A stretch of 64,000 nt of DNA from assembly GCA_016711295.1 (NCBI GenBank), contig JADJTE010000005.1, forward strand, positions 186,001-250,000, written 5' to 3'. Shown here one piece after another: positions 50,119-58,470 of the stretch. The stretch's first letter is position 1, and each line of letters opens with the position of its first letter. The notes below the pieces were generated by a model. The model made no database searches. It saw nothing but the letters and a program-made list of their open reading frames with translations, and was not told where the DNA came from. The translations under genes and the position numbers were made by a program. Origin of the DNA: Sphingobacteriales bacterium (GTDB lineage: Bacteria; Bacteroidota; Bacteroidia; Chitinophagales; UBA2359).

Positions 50119-50250
50119 ATATCACACCCATCTATTCAAACCTATATGGCTTAATGCCGTAGGCATGTCATATTAATAGCAAATAGCTAACAGAGACCAA
50201 AAAATGCCGTAGGCATGGCATATAATACCCAAATCCAATGCCGTAGGCAT
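50119..50250. repeat. 100-bp block with ATGCC-GTA-GGCAT hairpins, left copy
   Basis: Contains ATGCCGTAGGCAT at 50154-50166, 50204-50216 and 50238-50250. The part 50119-50219 recurs with about 90% identity at 50781-50881. Each hairpin is a 5-bp stem with a GTA loop. The spacer TTAATAGCAAATAGC resembles the spacer of the 52-bp repeat at 44 kb. Confidence 0.8.
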
Positions 50251-50257
50251 GTCATAT

Positions 50258-50700
50258 TAATAGCAAAATAGGTAATATGGTCGATAAAAGTGTCGCGGTA
50301 AGTTCAAAATAGATAATACTGTCTATAATATTATCAAGGTAAGTTCAAAACAGGTAATACGGTCGATAAGATTGTCGTGGTAAGTTCAAATTTGGTAATA
50401 CGGTCGATAAGATTGTCGTGGTAAGTTCAAAACAGGTAATATGGTCGATAAGATTGTTGTTGTAAGTTCAAATTTGGTAATACGGTCGATAAGGTTGTCG
50501 TGGTAAGTTCAAAACAGGTAATACGGTCGATAAGATTGTCGTGGTAAGTTCAAAACAGGTAATACGGTCGATAAGATTGTCGTGGTAAGTTCAAATTGTG
50601 TAATATGGTCGATAAGATTGTCGTGGTAAGTTCAAATTGAGGCATACTGTCAATAAAATTATTGTGGTAAATTCAAAACAGGTCATACGGTTGATAAAAA
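50258..50700. repeat. 41-bp tandem repeat array, about 10 copies
   Basis: Unit GTAAGTTCAAAACAGGTAAT then ACGGTCGATAAGATTGTCGTG, 41 bases, repeated near 50298, 50338, 50380, 50421, 50461, 50502, 50543, 50584, 50625 and 50666. Variation is concentrated after GTAAGTTCAA (AACAGG, TTTGG, TTGTG). There are no unique spacers, so it is not a CRISPR. No coding frame. Confidence 0.85.
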
Positions 50701-50749
50701 TGCCTCCTTTTGTCAGGTTGAGCGAAGCCGAAACCTGACGAAAGGGGCA
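50701..50749. repeat. Long hairpin (REP-like) inside the 41-bp array
   Basis: An arm beginning TGCCTCCTTTTGTCAGGTT pairs with AACCTGACGAAAGGGGCA around the loop GAGCGAAGCCGA (one bulge, one wobble). It interrupts a 41-bp unit, and its central sequence is the reverse complement of the 42-bp array core. Confidence 0.75.
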
Positions 50750-50780
50750 GGTAAGTTCAAATTGTGGCATACAACCAATA

Positions 50781-50881
50781 ATATCACACCCACCTATTCA
50801 AACCTACATGGTTTAATGCCGTAGGCATGTCATATTAATAGCAAATAGCCAACCGAGACCAAAGAATGCCGTAGGCATGGC
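50781..50881. repeat. 100-bp block with ATGCC-GTA-GGCAT hairpins, right copy
   Basis: Direct repeat of 50119-50219 with hairpins at 50816-50828 and 50866-50878, 50 bases apart as in the left copy. The two blocks bracket the 41-bp array. Confidence 0.8.
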
Positions 50882-50941
50882 ATCAAAACCCTATCATTAT
50901 TCGACAGACCCACCCATATCGCATTATCACAAGCCACAAAA

Positions 50942-50989
50942 AACGCCAATCCCTTAGCTACTAAACACAGCAGCTAAGGGATTGGCGTT
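50942..50989 (-). terminator. Rho-independent terminator of paaN
   Basis: Perfect 18-bp stem AACGCCAATCCCTTAGCT (50942-50959) with its complement at 50972-50989 and a 12-base loop. On the minus strand it is followed by a run of six T. It lies 25 bases beyond the paaN stop. Confidence 0.85.
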
Positions 50990-51013
50990 GATGATGCCTA
51001 TTTTGGGTTATAT

Positions 51014-52672
51014 TTACAGCGTCCTTCTGTTACCCACCCATACAAAGCGTTTGCACACATAAGCCGAGTCGGTAAAAGAAGCATTTCCGGCGGGATTACC
51101 CCCTGTAACATGAAAATCGGAAAAAGCGGCGTGTTGATTTACCCAAATAAACCCGATGAGATTGAGCGATACGGGAGCAAATACGGCATTCATTTCGTCC
51201 GTGATACGAGCGGCGGTTTCTGCATTGGTCGTATAGGCGGCGCAGGTAATAGCACCGTGTTTAGCAGCCATTGCCTTAGCCAAAGCGATAGAATGTTGGG
51301 TATCATTAGTTTTGACCACCACCAACACAGGACCGAACAACTCTTGTTCATATACCGCGCTATCGGCTGCTGTGGTTTCTAACACCGTAGGAGCGCATAC
51401 GCGGGCATTGTCATACTCGGCGTTTTTGACGGCAATAGGCGACAGCAGCACCTTAGCCCCTAATTGGGCGGCATTTTCGGCGCGTGTCAGCGTATCGGGG
51501 TTTTGTATTGCGCCCAAAGTACCCGCGCCCATTTTCGGATTCAGCACGAGCGACGATATTTCGTTGCGCAGCAGTGCTACGGCATCGTCGTAGGAGCATA
51601 CTTCGCCGTCGGGCAATGCAATGCCATGAGCGGGGATAAAAAAGTTTTGCGGTGCGGTGCACATTTGCCCCGAATAGAGCGACACCGAAAACGCCAAATT
51701 GCGCATCACCTCGCGTATGTCTCGCGCCGAGTCGATAATGACCGAATTGATACCCGCTTTTTCGGTAAAACTCGTTTTGTTGGGCAGGCTTTCGATATAA
51801 TCCCCAAATTTGCTGCCCCCCGTATAGTCGATGAGGCGCACGGCGGGGTGTTCGGCTAATGTTTTGGTGAGCAAATTACTCGATTCGTCGGCAGCCAACT
51901 GCACGATATTGGGGTCGAAGCCATTATCGCGCAATACGTTTTGTAGTTCGGCGATAAATATAGCGATGGGCAATACCGCTTTTGGGTGTGGTTTTACGAT
52001 AGCTACATTTCCGGTCATCAAATCGGCATACAAGCCGGGCACGGTATTCCAGGTAGGAAAAGTAGAGCAACCAATCACCAACCCGATGCCTTTGGGTATC
52101 GGTTTATAAGTCTTGTCCAAGACCACCGCTATTTTTCCCATTGGTTTTTCCCAGCGCACATTTTCGGGATAGTGCGTCAGCTCGTCATAAGCAACCGCGA
52201 TAGTCTCCAATGCACGGTCGGCGGCGTGCGGTCCTGATGCTTGAAACGACATCATGTACGACTGCCCGGTCGTATGCTGTGTAGCTTGGGCAATTTCATG
52301 AAAACGCGGGCGCAAACGCTCCAACGATTCGATGAGTAGCCCTGCGCGTTCTTGCACGCTGCTATGTCGCCATGTATCGAAGGCATTTTGGGCGTTTTTT
52401 ATCAATACCTCTACCGTAGCAGCAGGATATTGCACGCCCAGAGGCTGTCCCGTATACGGCGACACCTCTTCGCCCACACTACCCGATGTATCGGTTTGTA
52501 GCAGGCTAAATGTTTGGTTCAATTGCCCCTCGAAAGCGGCTTTGCCGTCTGCCAAGCCTGTTTCGCCATAAGCGGCGGGGTGTTCGGGAAAATGGGCATA
52601 AAATACGCGCTCATGTACGGCTTTTACGGCGCGTTCTAAGGCGTTTCGGTGTTGGTCAAATAAATGAAACAT
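51014..52672 (-). CDS. paaN: Phenylacetic-acid degradation aldehyde dehydrogenase PaaN
   Basis: Aldehyde dehydrogenase superfamily member of the PaaN type, which oxidises the ring-opened semialdehyde in the phenylacetyl-CoA pathway where PaaZ is absent. 552 residues: N-terminal family-specific region to about 60, cofactor segment IGLVIGCSTFPTWNTVPGLY (197-216), ALDH block DYTGGSKFGDYI and catalytic Cys338 in SLYSGQMCTAPQNFF. The frame is intact. No other paa genes (paaABCDE, paaK, paaG) are in the window, so it is isolated from the pathway. A strong terminator follows the gene. Confidence 0.9.
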   Translation of the reverse strand: MFHLFDQHRNALERAVKAVHERVFYAHFPEHPAAYGETGLADGKAAFEGQLNQTFSLLQTDTSGSVGEEVSPYTGQPLGVQYPAATVEVLIKNAQNAFDTWRHSSVQERAGLLIESLERLRPRFHEIAQATQHTTGQSYMMSFQASGPHAADRALETIAVAYDELTHYPENVRWEKPMGKIAVVLDKTYKPIPKGIGLVIGCSTFPTWNTVPGLYADLMTGNVAIVKPHPKAVLPIAIFIAELQNVLRDNGFDPNIVQLAADESSNLLTKTLAEHPAVRLIDYTGGSKFGDYIESLPNKTSFTEKAGINSVIIDSARDIREVMRNLAFSVSLYSGQMCTAPQNFFIPAHGIALPDGEVCSYDDAVALLRNEISSLVLNPKMGAGTLGAIQNPDTLTRAENAAQLGAKVLLSPIAVKNAEYDNARVCAPTVLETTAADSAVYEQELFGPVLVVVKTNDTQHSIALAKAMAAKHGAITCAAYTTNAETAARITDEMNAVFAPVSLNLIGFIWVNQHAAFSDFHVTGGNPAGNASFTDSAYVCKRFVWVGNRRTL

Positions 52673-52781
52673 GATATAGTCGGTATGAAAAAATAATTTT
52701 ATAGTTCTGACGATGATGCAGCTAACAACAGCAAAGGATGGGGTAGGGCGGTCGGTGCTGCGGTTAGCAATAGCGAAGGAT

Positions 52782-53124
52782 ATAGCTATCTAAATGGTTT
52801 TGCCGTTCGCCTGTCTATTATTGCTTTGTGGTACTGTTTCTTCTTTTTTTGTCTTGACACAATCCCCTTTAATGGGGATGAGAAGCAAAAAAAGGTCAAG
52901 CCTGTGTTTTGCCATCGCTAAAATGCTTCATTACAGGCGTGCCTAAATCCAAGGCGAACTACTTGCAGTGCTTTCGTAGGCATATTTCTATTTATCGCTG
53001 TGGATTTAGGAAACAGCCACGCCTTTCATTGCGCATTTCTTAACGCGAGCAAAACAAGGGCGAGGAATTAATGCGACCTACAAACACAAACCAAAACAAA
53101 AAGGTGCATAGCCTAAATAGTTAC
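52782..53124. mobile_element. Candidate MITE-like element D (343 bp) sharing an end with element A
   Basis: The right end CTAAATAGTTAC (53113-53124) is identical to the element-A end. The left end ATAGCTATCTAA matches its inverted form at 8 of 12 positions. CGAAGGAT (52774-52781) and CGAAGGAC (53125-53132) flank it as a near-perfect 8-bp duplication. Inside are an inverted repeat, AGGCGTGCCTAAATCCA (from about 52932) against TGGATTTAGG...CCACGCCT (to about 53020), and a small ATCCCC/GGGGAT hairpin. No coding frame. The remaining bases of 52673-53231 hold duplicated AACAGCAAAGGA/GGTAGGGCGGT stretches on both sides. Confidence 0.5.
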
Positions 53125-53231
53125 CGAAGGACAAGGTAGGGCAGCCTACGCTGCGCTAACAACAGCAAAGGACAGGGTAGGGCGGTATTGCGGTGTTTTT
53201 TCTCGTCTAACAAAGCAGTACCGCCCATTTC

Positions 53232-54842
53232 CTACTTAGTATTCGTTTTTTTGAGGTAATCTATCAATGCCAAACGCACATCGTTGCGTAGGTCAGACTT
53301 ATCGTCGGGGTTAGGCGCATATACTTGGGTAATTTCGGGATTACCTTTGGTCAAAAAAGGCAGACCTTTTTCCATACCCGTAAGCAAAAAATCGCCCAAT
53401 GCTATGCGATAGCTTTGGCTATCTTTGATAGCTTTTCCCCCCAGCAGCCATTGTTTTTCCGAATCGCTATACGCTATGCGGTCATGCTGCAAAAAACCGC
53501 CCGACCCTTTATTTGCCTTGCCGATATCCAATACTTGTTTGAGCAAAGAACCTTTCATATCCACCTCTACCACCGAACCGCCAAACGGCAAAGCCCGCAA
53601 GATGTCGTATTGAGTAATTTTGCCGCTCAGTTCATCATCTATCCTTATCGAGCCGCTATTCATGATAGCCGCCACCGATTTAGGTGCCACCGCCGACATA
53701 GCTTTGGCTACCAATTGCGGCAATTCGCAGGGGATATTGCGTATTGTTTGCTCGCGTCCGTCCAATGTTTTGCCTTTGGGCAAGGTCATCACCACATCGG
53801 CAGGGTCAAAACCCAGCGATTTCATATTATCGTCCCCTATTTTTTGCCATTTATCGACCACTGCCTTAGTAGCGGCATCTTCGGGCAATAGTTCGTCGAG
53901 GTTAGTCAGTTTCGAGCTGATACCTATACCCAAATGCGGTTGGGCTTTATTAAAAGAGATTTGGTGCACATAAGCAGTTTTGGCATTCGCATCGGCTTTG
54001 GCTACGATAAGGTTTTTAAATTTCTGCATCATATTATTATGCTCATGCCCGCCCATAGACAGGCGCACGCCGGTCATTTTGTTAGCCAAAGCCAAATCTT
54101 CGTTCATATTGAGGTGCGTAATAGCTACCACAAAATCGGTTTTGTCTTTCAAATAATTATAGCCCGCCGTAGCCGCCGAATCTACACTGCCATACCACAC
54201 AAAATCCGCTTTATTAGCAGGCAATGTTAGCCCGATAATACCCACTTTTGCCGATGTACCGTCCGCATCTTTGATATGTAGGATATGCGTATCAGGCACG
54301 GGATTGCCTTTTACCATAAAAGGCTCTAACGTGCCTGCTTTGGTGCGGTGGCGCACATTGCCCGATACCCACGTAAAATTAGATTCGTCAAGGCGTTCTA
54401 AGAGTTCTTCCTCTTTGATGTCAAATTCGTGATTGCCAAAAGTAACCAAATCGACACCCGCTACATTCATCGCATCGACCATTTGTTTGCCTTTGATGCG
54501 CTTGCCCTCGTGTTTGATAGTGCCCAAGAGCGAGGGACTTAAAAAATCGCCCGCCAATACAGTAAACGTATTAGGGTTTTTCTGTTGGAGGCGTTTTTTG
54601 AGCGTAGCCACACGCGGCATACCGCCCACTTTTCCCTCCGACAAAGCACCTATTTCATACACATCATTGATTTGCAAAAAAGTAAGCGAAATCATGCCGT
54701 CGTCGGTAGGTGTTTCCCGCGTATAGGCTTTTTGCGGCTTAGGTTTAGGAGCAGTAGTAGCCGTACCCGTCTTTTTGCTCGACGTACAAGCCGCCGCCGC
54801 AAGCAATAGACAAAATGCCCCGACATAGAAAAACAATTTCAT
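53232..54842 (-). CDS. 5'-nucleotidase/UDP-sugar hydrolase-like lipoprotein
   Basis: Metallophosphoesterase of the UshA/5'-nucleotidase family, probably releasing phosphate from extracellular nucleotides. 536 residues: lipoprotein signal (FCLLLAAAAC, lipid Cys19), catalytic domain with LQINDVYEI (Asp60; family usually D-x-H, here D-V-Y), LAGDFLSPS, VTFGNHEFD and SMGGHEHNN, and a C-terminal nucleotide-binding domain with IMNSGSIRID and LPFGGSVVEVDMKG. The Tyr in place of the first metal-binding His may lower or alter activity. The frame is intact. A -7 box (TACCTTTG) is 115 bases upstream. Confidence 0.88.
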   Translation of the reverse strand: MKLFFYVGAFCLLLAAAACTSSKKTGTATTAPKPKPQKAYTRETPTDDGMISLTFLQINDVYEIGALSEGKVGGMPRVATLKKRLQQKNPNTFTVLAGDFLSPSLLGTIKHEGKRIKGKQMVDAMNVAGVDLVTFGNHEFDIKEEELLERLDESNFTWVSGNVRHRTKAGTLEPFMVKGNPVPDTHILHIKDADGTSAKVGIIGLTLPANKADFVWYGSVDSAATAGYNYLKDKTDFVVAITHLNMNEDLALANKMTGVRLSMGGHEHNNMMQKFKNLIVAKADANAKTAYVHQISFNKAQPHLGIGISSKLTNLDELLPEDAATKAVVDKWQKIGDDNMKSLGFDPADVVMTLPKGKTLDGREQTIRNIPCELPQLVAKAMSAVAPKSVAAIMNSGSIRIDDELSGKITQYDILRALPFGGSVVEVDMKGSLLKQVLDIGKANKGSGGFLQHDRIAYSDSEKQWLLGGKAIKDSQSYRIALGDFLLTGMEKGLPFLTKGNPEITQVYAPNPDDKSDLRNDVRLALIDYLKKTNTK

Positions 54843-54956
54843 GTTGTAACTTAATTATGAGATGAATGAATAACAAACAAGAAACAATTGCCTCGCCTCC
54901 TGCCGATGGTTTTTAGAAACAGCCCAAAAACAAAACTTCGTGCTGCGTTTCTGCCC

Positions 54957-54964
54957 CAAAGGTA
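54957..54964 (-). promoter_or_regulatory. Putative -7 box upstream of nucleotidase gene
   Basis: TACCTTTG on the minus strand, 114 bases before the start codon of the nucleotidase-like gene; implies a long 5' leader if used. Confidence 0.4.
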
Positions 54965-55047
54965 CGCCAACTTAGGCAGCTATCCAAACCTAATATGACA
55001 CCTACGGTCATTATTTTGGGTTAGTCCTAACAATAAAGTAAGGCAAA

Positions 55048-55086
55048 AGCGTCAATTTTTACCCTCTCGGAGTATAAATTGACGCT
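55048..55086 (-). terminator. Terminator of the TonB receptor/DUF4249 operon
   Basis: Perfect 11-bp stem AGCGTCAATTT (55048-55058) with AAATTGACGCT (55076-55086) and a 17-base loop; on the minus strand it continues with TTTTGCC. It lies 30 bases past the DUF4249 stop. Confidence 0.75.
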
Positions 55087-55116
55087 CAGAAGCATAGTAG
55101 CCTAATGTTGCAGAGA

Positions 55117-56052
55117 TTAAAAGACAATTAGCCGATTATTAGCGCAATAAGCAGCCACCAATCCGTAGCCGTTTTGTATATTGCTATACACGTTATAGGG
55201 TTCTTGAAAAACATTATCATCTAATTTTACATAGTTTTCATAGCTAACAGCCCTTTTGTAATAAGACTCCGATACAGTAGCTAAACCCAACTTGATACCA
55301 CTCATATTATGTATTGTATAGTTGCCATAATAAGGTATAATATCGATATTAACCCAAGGCGCAGCACCTGCAAAACATTCATCACTAATGCAAGCGGGTT
55401 GCCCTTGAAGCGGGCAGCCGCCTATATTGTCGGTCAATGCTGCGAAAGGGTTGTCGGTTGTCACAAATATACTGCCCTCGACCAACACAGGGCTTAGGGC
55501 ATAATAATTATGGCTACCAGTGGGGTCATGAAACGAAAATTGTAAGCGCGAAATAGTTTGCCCGTAATATTCCAAAAAATAATTGTAGTTTTGGGGTTGG
55601 TATATACCTATAGAATCGATAAATACTACCGATTCGATGCTTGCCGTATCGGGTATAGTTTCGGGCAAATTATAAGCAGTATCATAGCCCGGAGCCGATA
55701 CTACAAAATAATAACTATGCTGTGCTTTGGGTCGGTATCCGTTAGCTGATGTATAGATACCGTGATGCGTATGCGGCAATATTTCTACCAATGTACTATC
55801 TTCGTATAGCGTTACGGTAGCACTATCGACAAAAAACGGAAAAGGTATTTCTGACCAAGGCGTAGCGGCAGATACGGTATGATGTACGGCAATACTCACG
55901 ACCGAATCGGGGTTGAGTAGGCTTTTTAGTACCAGTTGCTGCTCGTATTCGTTTTGCACAAACACTTCTATATCTTTGCTGCGGTCGTCACATGCATACA
56001 GCAAAAAGAGCAAGCTACCCACGAACAAGCATTTTTTTATGAACAATATCAT
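55117..56052 (-). CDS. DUF4249 family outer-membrane-associated lipoprotein
   Basis: 311 residues with a lipoprotein signal (CLFVGSLLFLLYACDD). A beta-rich body shows the family pattern: LNPDSVVSIAVHHTVSA near the N-terminus, FVDSATVTLYED, and LQFSFHDPTGSHNYYALSP. DUF4249 proteins are encoded directly after certain TonB-dependent receptors in Bacteroidota and are thought to be their surface partners. Here the gap to the receptor is 3 bases, so translation is probably coupled. Substrate unknown. Confidence 0.88.
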   Translation of the reverse strand: MILFIKKCLFVGSLLFLLYACDDRSKDIEVFVQNEYEQQLVLKSLLNPDSVVSIAVHHTVSAATPWSEIPFPFFVDSATVTLYEDSTLVEILPHTHHGIYTSANGYRPKAQHSYYFVVSAPGYDTAYNLPETIPDTASIESVVFIDSIGIYQPQNYNYFLEYYGQTISRLQFSFHDPTGSHNYYALSPVLVEGSIFVTTDNPFAALTDNIGGCPLQGQPACISDECFAGAAPWVNIDIIPYYGNYTIHNMSGIKLGLATVSESYYKRAVSYENYVKLDDNVFQEPYNVYSNIQNGYGLVAAYCANNRLIVF

Positions 56053-56055
56053 CGC

Positions 56056-58397
56056 TTAATTAAATTTTTTAGAAAATTGGAGATAGGGCAAAAAAGGTAA
56101 TAAAGACCGTTGCATTACTACGGTATAAATAGGATATAGCGATACACTTACAGCGTGCGGGTTGGCGCGGTTATATACGTTATAGCCTCCGAGTGTGATG
56201 GTATAAGCATTGTATCGCTTTTTAGACTTTCCATGATAGCTGATACTCGCATCTGCACGATGATAGTCGGGCATGCGATAATTATTGCGGTCGCCAAAAA
56301 TATAGACAGCCCCCAAGCCCTCTACATCATACCTGCCTATAGCTAAGGTAGCAGCATGCCCCGTCTGATATATCCACAGCACATTGAAGCTAAATAGACG
56401 GCTAATTTGCCAATTGAGGGATACATTTAGCTGGTGGCGGCGGTCATATCGGTGTGGGAATGTTTTGCCGTTGTTTATTTCCTCAAATTGCCTATTATTG
56501 ACCGACCAGGTATAAGCTACCCAACCATTTAGCCTACCTACTTGCCGTTGTACCAATAGTTCTACACCATAGGCAGTGCCTTTTCCATTAGTAGCTACCA
56601 AGTCTTGCCAGTCGTTATTGTAGTTAAAAACATAATTACTGCCATCGCGGTAGGTGATCAAATTGCTCATTTGCTTGTAATAGGCTTCGATGCTCCACAA
56701 GATATTCGGGCGAGGCGATGTATATTCGGCACCCATTGAATACTGTTTAGCTTGCTGTGGTTTTATGCGGTCGGTGGCAGGCACAAAAAATATCATTGGG
56801 ATAATCCAACCCGTAGTTGCTGAGGGTATGCAGATACTGCTGCATATAGCTGTATGCCGCCTTGATAGCCCAACGAGGTTTGGGTTGCCAAACAACGCTA
56901 AGGCGTGGTTCACCTCGTTTGATAATATTTGCTTTGAGGCACAAAACCGCTATACCGTAGCCCGCTGCTAATATTCCAGTTGTTATTGGGTCTAAACTCA
57001 TTTTCGATATATACCGCTGCCTCAATTGCCGATAGCTTCGACTGGCTGTTATACATCGTATCGTTGCTTATCCCATCTTCATAAGTGCGAAAATAACCTT
57101 GTTGTTGGGCAGGCGTATATCGGTGCTGCGTTAGCTCAACACCCATTCGCCAATAGTACCTATTGCTGGGCATATAATCTACTGCGTATTGTGCGCTAAT
57201 ATCTTCTACCGTAGAGCGGCTATGTTGGCTAAAATCTGATAATACACTATCGGGTACATAGGTATTCAAAAAACCATCGCGCCCAATTTGATAAGCATAT
57301 TTGGTATAGTATACTACGTATTTAGAAAAAGTATTTTTACGGCGGCTGTCGGTATAGCGCAACGTAGTGGTTATATTGCCCCATTTTACTTCATGGCTAT
57401 CATACCGAACATTGCTGCCCTCCTGCTGTTGGTTGATGCGATTGTCGAAGCCGTGATAAAAACTGATAAATAACTTTTGTTGAGGGTTAAATTCGTAGTT
57501 CGTCTTTACATTGAGGTCATAAAACGAAAAATTGTCGTACGAACTGCGCTTGCCTGCATCAAATGCTATTCGTTGGGGTAGGCGTTGCAAGGCGGTCGAA
57601 CTGATACGCCCGCTTACCATAAACGAACCTTTTTTGCGCCACAGCGGACCTTCAATAATACCACGAGACGATACTGTGCCCAATGCAAATTCGCCACTCA
57701 GGCGCTCGCGATTTCCTTCTTTCATCACTACATCTAATACCGATGATAGCCGCCCGCCATAACGAGCAGGAAAACCACCCTTGATGAGCGTAGCACTTTT
57801 GATAGCCTGGCTATTAAATACAGACACAAACCCATTAGCGTGCGCTGTGTTATATACAATGGCATCGTCTAAGCAGATTAGATTTTGGTCAGTATCGCCG
57901 CCCCTCACCAATAGCCCCGTTGTGCTTTCGACACCACTACTCACGCCAGGCATCGTAGTATAGGTTTTGAGTAGGTCGCTTTCGCCGCCCAGCGTAGGCG
58001 CGTCATTAATCTGTTGCATGGGTATATACAGCCTGCCAATAGGCTGTAATGATGTTCGGTTGCTTGTTATCGTAATGCTTTGTAGCGTATCGCTGCGCGG
58101 TTCTAACGTTATGTTTAGGATAGTATCGGCGTGCGTGCGGTTGCGTATGCGCTTTTCGGCATAGCCTACGTAGCTTATTGATAGTGTGTGCCTGCTTTCA
58201 CGTTGGGGTATAGACAAACTGTAAAAGCCATAATTATTGCTATACGCCATAAAACGATAAGCCGTATCAGCAATAACAGCCCCGCAAAGAGCCTCGCCCG
58301 TGCGAGCATCGCTTATAGTGCCGCTAATCGTATAATGGTGTTGGGCAAATAGGCTAATCGGCAACAAGCAAAAGCAAAAAATCAAAATGTAATTCAT
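56056..58397 (-). CDS. TonB-dependent receptor with N-terminal carboxypeptidase-like domain (two frame breaks)
   Basis: Outer-membrane active transporter. The ATG at 58397 (MNYILIFCFCLLPISLFAQ) starts a signal peptide. Next come a CarboxypepD_reg-like domain (YTISGTISDARTGEALCGAV), the plug (PIGRLYIPMQQINDAPTLGG, LLVRGGDTDQNLICLDDA, SATLIKGGFPARYGGRLSSV) and a beta-barrel ending LQFSKKFN with a C-terminal aromatic-type residue pattern. Breaks: around 56921 (restores IKRGEPRLSVVWQPKPRWAI) and a surplus base in the A6 run 56785-56790 (restores DYPNDIFVPATDRIKPQQAK). Full length is about 780 residues. DUF4249 follows after 3 bases; an unknown lipoprotein precedes by 73. Confidence 0.9.
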
Positions 58398-58470
58398 GTT
58401 TTTCAAAAAAATAGAAATGCCGCTATTCCCCATCAAAGGAGAATAACGACATGCAAGTTATCAATAAATT

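Noticed and set aside
50258..50770. CRISPR array
   Set aside because: The 41-bp units repeat head to tail over their whole length with only a short variable patch; there are no unique spacers of 30 or so bases and no cas genes anywhere in the window.
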